From Candidatus Aenigmatarchaeota archaeon (GTDB lineage: Archaea; Aenigmatarchaeota; Aenigmatarchaeia; QMZP01; JAFGSV01), in contig JAUXKD010000003.1 of assembly GCA_030624445.1 (NCBI GenBank), positions 1-11,976 of the forward strand: 11,976 bases of DNA. The letters run 5' to 3'. Both the position numbers and the translations under genes were made by a program. Below the pieces are notes generated by a model. The model was not told where the DNA came from, did not search any database, and worked only from the letters and a program-made list of their open reading frames with translations. Shown piece after piece: positions 7,887-11,976 of the stretch (its first letter is position 1; each line of letters starts with the position of its first letter).

Positions 7887-8005
7887 GCGGAGATGGCCGA
7901 ATGGCTCAGGCGATCGGCTGCAGTCGGTATTGTCAAGTTTTGGAAAAACCAGAGCTGATGACCGATGGACACCGATTCATGGGGGTTCAATTCCCCCTCT
8001 CCGCT
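7887..8005 (+). tRNA. tRNA-Cys: tRNA-Cys(GCA) with intron
   Basis: The two exons, 7887-7923 and 7971-8005, join to a 72-nt tRNA. The acceptor stem is GCGGAGA paired with TCTCCGC (perfect). The D-arm is GCC...GGC with the conserved GG in the loop. The anticodon stem ATCGG/CCGAT (7913-7917/7972-7976) closes the loop CTGCAGA, anticodon GCA. The variable loop is TCAT (4 nt), and the T-arm is GGGGG-TTCAATT-CCCCC (7981-7997). The discriminator is T at 8005, the Cys identity base, which with GCA and the short variable loop rules out Ser or Leu. CCA is not encoded. A second CCGAT at 7962-7966 is inside the intron and is a decoy for folding. Confidence 0.9.
7924..7970 (+). other. 47-nt archaeal tRNA intron at position 37/38
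   Basis: The insertion lies in the canonical place, one base 3' of the anticodon. It can fold as a bulge-helix-bulge: bulge AG|T (7922-7924), inner helix CGGT/ACCG (7925-7928 with 7961-7964), 4-bp central helix 7918-7921 with 7965-7968 (CG, UG, GU and a CA mismatch), bulge AC|A (7969-7971), then the anticodon stem. The splicing endonuclease would cut after the second base of each 3-nt bulge. A further hairpin GTTTT-GGA-AAAAC occupies 7937-7949. The weak central helix is unusual. Confidence 0.82.
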
Positions 8006-8052
8006 CTCAGAACTAAGGAATGTATTCTGCGTTGAAAAGCTGTCACAACCGG

Positions 8053-8991
8053 CTAATCCCTGACGCCCTCTGTAAGGACCCTGAAGATTGTCTCTCCCTC
8101 TGGAAGCGACGGAGAGTCGATAAGCCTTGCGATCCTTTTGTCACCCTTGGATTTCCTCAGATAAAACCTGAAAGTTGCCTGATGGCCTACTATGTGGCCT
8201 CCTACGGGCGCCGTGGGATCTCCGAAGAGGACGTCAGGCCTTGACATGACCTGGTTCGTGACATAGATCGCTAAATTGTACATATCGGCAAGCTTCTGCA
8301 GCTTGTGAAGGTGCCTGTTCAATTTCTGCTGCCTGTCGGCGAGGGTGCCCCTTCCGGTGTAGTCCGACCTGAACGCGGAAGTGAGGGAATCCACTATGAT
8401 AATCCCCACCTTCTCCTTCTTGATTATATCTTCGCATTTCTCGACGAGTACGACCTGATGGTCGCTGTTGTACGACTTTGCAACGTATGTGTTTTTCAGG
8501 ATGGTCCCGGGATCGACCCCAACGCCTTTCGCCATCTGCTGGATCCTCTCGGGCCTGAATGTGCCTTCGGTGTCTATGAAAATAGCCTTTTTACCCAGCC
8601 CGCCCTTTTCCTTGGGCAGCTGCACGTTCACGGCCAGCTGCAGCGCCAGCTGCGATTTGCCTGAACCGAAAGCCCCGTGCATTTCGGTTATCGCCTGGGT
8701 TTCAATTCCGCCGCCCAGCAGGCTGTCCAGAGCTTTCGAACCCGTGCTTATTTTCCCTATCTGCGCCCTTTTTTTCAGGACCTCGGTGGCGGGCTCGAAT
8801 CCCATCTTGAGTTTTTTTCTGGCTTCCGCGATGATCTTTCCGGCGGTTTCTTCGCCGACTCCCGTGGCGGCTGACAAGACTCCCGAAGACGAAGCCGCGA
8901 TGCTCATCATATCAGCGAAACCGGCTTCCTTCAGCTTCTCGGTCGTCTTTTCTCCAATCCCGGGCAAGCTCTCTATAGAATCTTCAGACAT
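8053..8991 (-). CDS. radA: DNA repair and recombination protein RadA
   Basis: RadA is the archaeal RecA/Rad51 recombinase; it forms filaments on single-stranded DNA and drives strand exchange. The protein is 312 aa. Residues 1-60 hold the helix-hairpin-helix domain ([12 protein letters not shown] and [10 protein letters not shown]). The linker has the polymerisation motif FEPA (65-68). The ATPase core has Walker [10 protein letters not shown] (106-114), [12 protein letters not shown], Walker [11 protein letters not shown], the L1 region [19 protein letters not shown], and ends LTEGVRD, the usual RadA C-terminus. The presence of the HhH domain and full length separate it from RadB. It ends at TAG. 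Upstream are GGTTGATC near the ATG and a TTTATAAA box, so it has its own promoter downstream of the RPA gene. Confidence 0.97.
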   Translation of the reverse strand: MSEDSIESLPGIGEKTTEKLKEAGFADMMSIAASSSGVLSAATGVGEETAGKIIAEARKKLKMGFEPATEVLKKRAQIGKISTGSKALDSLLGGGIETQAITEMHGAFGSGKSQLALQLAVNVQLPKEKGGLGKKAIFIDTEGTFRPERIQQMAKGVGVDPGTILKNTYVAKSYNSDHQVVLVEKCEDIIKKEKVGIIIVDSLTSAFRSDYTGRGTLADRQQKLNRHLHKLQKLADMYNLAIYVTNQVMSRPDVLFGDPTAPVGGHIVGHQATFRFYLRKSKGDKRIARLIDSPSLPEGETIFRVLTEGVRD

Positions 8992-8999
8992 GCGATCAA

Positions 9000-9034
9000 C
9001 CTACAGATATATTCCGTTATAAGTTTTATAAATC
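9000..9034 (-). promoter_or_regulatory. radA promoter region
   Basis: In the 67-bp gap between RPA and RadA, the minus strand shows TTTATAAA (about 9030-9023), with a second AT-rich element AATATAT nearer the gene (about 9013-9007). AGGTTGAT lies 4 bases from the ATG at 8991, a Shine-Dalgarno-like site with one extra T. Transcription from the first box would give a leader of about 10 nt. Confidence 0.45.
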
Positions 9035-9058
9035 AAATTTCCCTGTCCTGATCAACGC

Positions 9059-10087
9059 CTACTTTTCCAGGCTTTCGAACAGCCTTTTGCACTCATCTTT
9101 AACGCTGACGTCCTTCACAGTGTTGGCCATGATTTCAGACTCCTTGCTGAAATCGTTCGTTTTCACCCTGCCTTCTATCATGAACTCCTTCCCGAGTCCT
9201 GAGAAATTCTCCCAGAAGGGCTCCAGTCCATCTCTGGTGAACTCCTCCTTTATTTCTTCGGCGCTCTTGCCAAAGACCTTTCCGGCCGCTTCCCTGAACA
9301 AAACAACTCTTACGTTCCCGCTTCCGTCATCGATAACACCGCTCAGCAGAAGGTTGTACGCGGGCTCGACTTCCTTATGGTCCTTGCACACGAACTTCCC
9401 ATCTTTCTCCTCCGCCCTCGAACCGCACTCCGGGCAGGCCTCATAATACGGCCTTTTTTTATAGGCCTGCACGATGCAACCCTTCACGACAACGTTCATG
9501 CCAGGCCTGATCATATTGATGGCAGCCCTCTGTGCCGGGCCCTGTGAATTGCCCGGCGACTCTCGTGACGGGACATCCTTAAAGTCGGCCACATCTCCGC
9601 CATCGAGTTTTTTCAGTTTTCCTCTTTTTCCCATCCTCAGTTCGACTCCGCCCCGCTGGTCCTCTTTGGCCCATGCTCCCGAAACTTCGATTATATCGTT
9701 TTCCACTATTCCCAAGGATGAGACCAGCTCGACCTCCTCGTTCCACAGCGGGAGCCTTGTAGTTCCCGTTTCATCCCCGAGTATCACGCTGGTTACCACG
9801 CCCTTCTTCCCCTTGCTTTCAAACTCCCTCGGCTCGAAAACGTTCAAAACCTTGGCAACCAGGTCCACCGACCTCATGTCAGGCACGAGGTTCTTTATCT
9901 TTAGCTGTCTTCTCGTATCCTTTATGAGGTCCACGCCCAGTTCCCGGCCTACGATATAAGCGGCCCCCTCTCCCGAGACGAGACCTGAGAGTTCGAGCTG
10001 CTTGTCCTTTATCAGCTTCTTCACATCTTCTTCACTCTTTTTCGATTTGTCCGATATTTCTCTGATGAGCTCTTCTGTAGAAAGCAT
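9059..10087 (-). CDS. replication protein A (single-stranded DNA-binding protein, RPA/RFA1-like)
   Basis: Archaeal RPA binds single-stranded DNA during replication, repair and recombination. The product is 342 aa. Residues 1-55 are the helical N-terminal domain of this family (LSTEELIREI...AAYIVGRELGVDL). Residues about 70-160 form an OB fold (DMRSVDLVAKVLNVFEPREF, LGDETGTTRLPLW). A Gly/Pro/Ser-rich linker lies at 162-190. Residues 192-330 form a second OB fold containing a zinc motif C218-x2-C221-x12-C234-x2-H237. The frame is open 33 codons further upstream, but that extension is hydrophobic/basic, unlike the family, and crosses the promoter. The ATG at 10087 is followed at once by the conserved N-terminus. 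It lies upstream of radA on the same strand, a functional pairing in recombination. Confidence 0.92.
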   Translation of the reverse strand: MLSTEELIREISDKSKKSEEDVKKLIKDKQLELSGLVSGEGAAYIVGRELGVDLIKDTRRQLKIKNLVPDMRSVDLVAKVLNVFEPREFESKGKKGVVTSVILGDETGTTRLPLWNEEVELVSSLGIVENDIIEVSGAWAKEDQRGGVELRMGKRGKLKKLDGGDVADFKDVPSRESPGNSQGPAQRAAINMIRPGMNVVVKGCIVQAYKKRPYYEACPECGSRAEEKDGKFVCKDHKEVEPAYNLLLSGVIDDGSGNVRVVLFREAAGKVFGKSAEEIKEEFTRDGLEPFWENFSGLGKEFMIEGRVKTNDFSKESEIMANTVKDVSVKDECKRLFESLEK

Positions 10088-10103
10088 GAATATTTTTAGC
10101 GCG

Positions 10104-10118
10104 ATTGTTTTAAATGGT
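10104..10118 (-). promoter_or_regulatory. TATA-like box for the RPA gene
   Basis: A TTTAAA core (10108-10114) centred 24 bp before the ATG at 10087 suggests a leaderless transcript. No Shine-Dalgarno precedes that ATG, which agrees. Confidence 0.45.
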
Positions 10119-10159
10119 TTGCACGGTAATTTTGAGGAGAAACTTCGTTCCAGCGAAAT

Positions 10160-10172
10160 CGGAAATTTAATA
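10160..10172 (+). promoter_or_regulatory. TATA-like box for the F-domain gene pair
   Basis: AAATTTAATA on the plus strand lies about 35 bp before the ATG at 10203. Transcription would start near 10194, giving a leader under 10 nt. It is divergent from the RPA promoter within the same 115-bp gap; apart from these two boxes I see nothing in the gap. Confidence 0.45.
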
Positions 10173-10202
10173 AGCAAGAAACACAATAATCAATCGAAGA
10201 GC

Positions 10203-11075
10203 ATGCCTATATTCGAGAAGCTGGCGAAGGCGACTTTTGGGTGGCTGGTGGATAAATACATCAAAAATTTCGAGCCCCTCAAGCCACACCTGAGAGGCGC
10301 CAGGATAAATGTTCTTCTCAACACGTGGGTCAGTATAACATTCTTCTTCACAGCCCTGGCATACGTAACTTCGCTTGCAGCGGTACTCATTGTCGGGACG
10401 CTCTTTGACATCTTTTATCTGATTTATATCTTAATGCTGGTCTTCGTACCCATACTTTCCGCCGCTTTCACGTTCCTTATTTTCTACATCTATCCCATTG
10501 AGAAAGCAAAGAGCAGGGCAAGGTCCATAGAAAACAACCTACCTTTCGCTATAACCCATATGGCCGCCACGGCATCCTCGGGGATACCGGTCGAATTCAT
10601 GTTCAGCCTCATAGGCGGTTTCAAGGAATACGGAGAAATATCCGAGGAGGCTAACACGATCGTAAAAAACATAAGGGCATTCGGTTACTCGAGCATCGTG
10701 GCCATGAAGAATGTCGCAACGCAGACGCCTTCCAAGAAACTGAGGGAGATACTCATGGGCATAAGCTCGACAATAGAGACCGGCGGCAACATGACAGCTT
10801 ATCTGAAGCAGATGTCCGAGAAAGCGCTGTTCGATTACAGGATCAAGAGAGAGAAATACCTCAAGACCCTTTCGACTTACGCCGACATATACACGGCCAT
10901 GCTCGTGGCGGCACCGCTGTTTCTTTTGTCCACCCTGGCCATAATGAGCATCATAGGCGGCGATATCATGGGGATGTCCACCTCCCAGATAATCACGCTC
11001 ATGACATGGGTTCTGTTACCCGCCATGAACGTAACGTTTCTGGTATTCATCCACGTCACCTATCCGGGTGTTTAA
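10203..11075 (+). CDS. type II/IV secretion system F-domain membrane protein, first of a tandem pair (TadC/FlaJ-like)
   Basis: F-domain proteins are the inner-membrane platform of type IV pili, archaella and type II secretion, docking the assembly ATPase. From ATG 10203 the product is 290 aa. Predicted membrane segments are about 37-66 and 71-97; a cytoplasmic F domain follows at about 105-215 (NNLPFAITHMAATASSGIPV, then SSTIETGGNMTAYL with the typical E-x-GG pattern); segments at about 227-252 and 262-286 close it. The frame is open upstream to 10002, but that part overlaps the RPA gene and lacks family resemblance. MPIFEKLAKATFGWLVDKYI is a typical amphipathic start. The gene is immediately followed by a paralogue. 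It is half the size of fused archaellar FlaJ/ArlJ, so a pilus rather than archaellum role is likelier. No ATPase gene is adjacent. Confidence 0.85.
   Translation: MPIFEKLAKATFGWLVDKYIKNFEPLKPHLRGARINVLLNTWVSITFFFTALAYVTSLAAVLIVGTLFDIFYLIYILMLVFVPILSAAFTFLIFYIYPIEKAKSRARSIENNLPFAITHMAATASSGIPVEFMFSLIGGFKEYGEISEEANTIVKNIRAFGYSSIVAMKNVATQTPSKKLREILMGISSTIETGGNMTAYLKQMSEKALFDYRIKREKYLKTLSTYADIYTAMLVAAPLFLLSTLAIMSIIGGDIMGMSTSQIITLMTWVLLPAMNVTFLVFIHVTYPGV
11067..11070 (+). promoter_or_regulatory. GGTG ribosome binding site at gene junction
   Basis: GGTG at the very end of the first F-domain gene, 5 bases before the ATG at 11076, fits an archaeal Shine-Dalgarno. With the stop TAA directly abutting this ATG it indicates coupled, roughly equal translation of the pair. 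Confidence 0.6.
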
Positions 11076-11939
11076 ATGATAATAAAAAAGTACTACATTG
11101 AAATCATATCCATAATAGTAGGCATAACCATCATCCTGTCAAACATTATGGTTTTTCCACAATTCATACCACCTGACATCTTCACTTTCCTCGAACCGAT
11201 GATAGGACTGGTCGGGGCGATGATAGCGATAGTTCCTCCCGTCCTGATTTTCTATGCCAGATACAAGGAGAGCAAAGAGGTGGAATCGCAATTCATGATC
11301 TTTATAACGGATTTCACGGAGGCCATTGACTCCGGCATGACACTGCCAATGGCTCTCAGATACTGCGAAAAGAGGGACTACAGCGTCCTCACACCCCATA
11401 TAAAGAGCATAACCGCACAGGTTGACTGGGGAATACCATTCAGTGAAGCACTGAAGATATTCTCCAAGAAAATAGAGTCCGTCCCCGTGAAGAGGGCAAT
11501 CACCACCATAATCGAAACCTACAAGGTCGGTGGAAAGATTTCAGATACACTCAAGGCGGTGGGAGAGAGCCTGCTGGAAATAAACAAGATAAAGGCCGAA
11601 AGGTCGGTCTCTGTGCAGTCCCAGATACTTACATCGTACCTCATATTCTTTGTTTTCATATTCATCCTTGTAATCCTACAGAGATTTCTCATACCCGCGC
11701 TTACCCCGACGGGTGATGTGACAGGCATGTCAACCATTGGAGGTGGTATTATACCGGAAATTTTCCCACCGGAGTTATTCGTAAACTTCATAGTAGTCCA
11801 GGGTTTCTTCGCCGGCCTGGCCACGGGCAAAATGTCTGAGGGGTCTGTGGTTGCCGGCGTAAAGCATTCGATCGTACTTATAACCATAGGGTACAGCATA
11901 TTCACCTTCGCTTCTCATTTCCAGATAGGGTTTTTCTAG
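11076..11939 (+). CDS. type II/IV secretion system F-domain membrane protein, second of the pair
   Basis: This 287-aa paralogue of the preceding protein has membrane segments at about 8-27, 37-60, 184-208, 234-253 and 262-281. Its cytoplasmic F domain spans about 68-175 (FITDFTEAIDSGMTLPMALR; TTIIETYKVGGKISDTLKAV, matching ETGGN-type text in the first protein). The C-terminus, QGFFAGLATGKMSEGSVVAGVKHS, is the classical archaellum/Tad C-terminal signature of this family. The start codon abuts the upstream stop. Two separate half-proteins resemble the TadB/TadC arrangement, whereas archaellar FlaJ carries two copies in one chain; the pair probably forms a heterodimeric platform. Ends at TAG. 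Confidence 0.85.
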   Translation: MIIKKYYIEIISIIVGITIILSNIMVFPQFIPPDIFTFLEPMIGLVGAMIAIVPPVLIFYARYKESKEVESQFMIFITDFTEAIDSGMTLPMALRYCEKRDYSVLTPHIKSITAQVDWGIPFSEALKIFSKKIESVPVKRAITTIIETYKVGGKISDTLKAVGESLLEINKIKAERSVSVQSQILTSYLIFFVFIFILVILQRFLIPALTPTGDVTGMSTIGGGIIPEIFPPELFVNFIVVQGFFAGLATGKMSEGSVVAGVKHSIVLITIGYSIFTFASHFQIGFF

Positions 11940-11948
11940 TCAAACCTT

Positions 11949-11976
11949 ATGAAGGCACGCCGGTCGGCGGCCAGGC
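11949..11976 (+). CDS. possible start of a further gene, cut by window edge
   Basis: Nine bases after the preceding TAG, an ATG opens a frame reading MKARRSAAR to the window end. A short basic N-terminus would suit a prepilin-like protein next to pilus platform genes, but nine residues prove nothing and no Shine-Dalgarno precedes it. The minus strand could equally hold the 3' end of a gene (AWPPTGVPS then TAA at 11949-11947). Confidence 0.2.

Noticed and set aside
7887..8005. Class II tRNA (Ser or Leu) with a long variable arm
   Set aside because: Using the first CCGAT (7962-7966) gives a 14-nt variable region but no valid Ser or Leu anticodon. Using the second CCGAT gives anticodon GCA, a 4-nt variable loop and T at position 73, all as expected for tRNA-Cys.
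10088..10186. 33-codon N-terminal extension of RPA
   Set aside because: The added residues do not resemble RPA, the conserved N-terminus begins exactly at the ATG at 10087, and the extension would run through a TATA-like box at the right distance for that ATG.
10002..10202. 67-codon N-terminal extension of the first F-domain protein
   Set aside because: It overlaps the RPA coding sequence and both divergent promoters, and reads as low-complexity Ser/Phe-rich text antisense to RPA.

Overview
The window reads as a compact archaeal chromosome segment. Archaeal hallmarks are an Alba chromatin protein, RadA recombinase with its N-terminal helix-hairpin-helix domain, an archaeal-type RPA with a zinc motif, an archaeal AMP phosphorylase, a form III-type RuBisCO, archaellum/pilus-type membrane proteins, and a tRNA-Cys with an intron framed by a bulge-helix-bulge. 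Arg is often AGG/AGA and Ile often ATA. Most genes have a TATA-like box about 25 bp before the start codon and little or no leader. Small genes, short gaps and the AMP salvage pathway would suit a DPANN-type or other small-genome archaeon, but the sequence alone does not fix the lineage. No gap between genes exceeds about 115 bp, and I see no mobile element, CRISPR array or sign of recent transfer.

Layout. 1-297 (+): the 3' part of Alba. 410-1657 (+): enolase, interrupted by an in-frame TAG at 1457-1459. 1658-3241 (+): 2,3-BPG-independent phosphoglycerate mutase, directly abutting enolase. 3231-3632 (-): an unrecognised 133-aa protein. 3709-7847 (-): the AMP pathway cluster, in transcription order ribose-1,5-bisphosphate isomerase, a flavin-reductase-like protein, RuBisCO, AMP phosphorylase. 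7887-8005 (+): tRNA-Cys(GCA) with a 47-nt intron, divergent from the isomerase. 8053-10087 (-): RPA then RadA. 10203-11939 (+): two tandem half-size type II secretion F-domain (TadC/FlaJ-like) membrane proteins, divergent from RPA. A further gene may begin at 11949.

How the genes fit together. The four-gene minus-strand cluster encodes all three enzymes of the archaeal nucleoside monophosphate degradation route: AMP phosphorylase (AMP + Pi to ribose-1,5-bisphosphate + adenine), R15P isomerase (to RuBP) and RuBisCO (RuBP + CO2 + H2O to two 3-phosphoglycerate). The neighbouring plus-strand pair, phosphoglycerate mutase and enolase, takes 3-phosphoglycerate to 2-phosphoglycerate and then phosphoenolpyruvate. 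One 7.4-kb stretch therefore covers AMP to PEP. A flavin reductase homologue is embedded in this cluster and translationally linked to the isomerase.

The most striking anomaly is the enolase amber codon. Homology continues in the same frame for 65 residues beyond it and includes two active-site residues, yet TAG is an ordinary stop for at least five other genes here. It is a sequencing error, a fresh nonsense mutation or a case of stop-codon recoding; sequence alone cannot decide.
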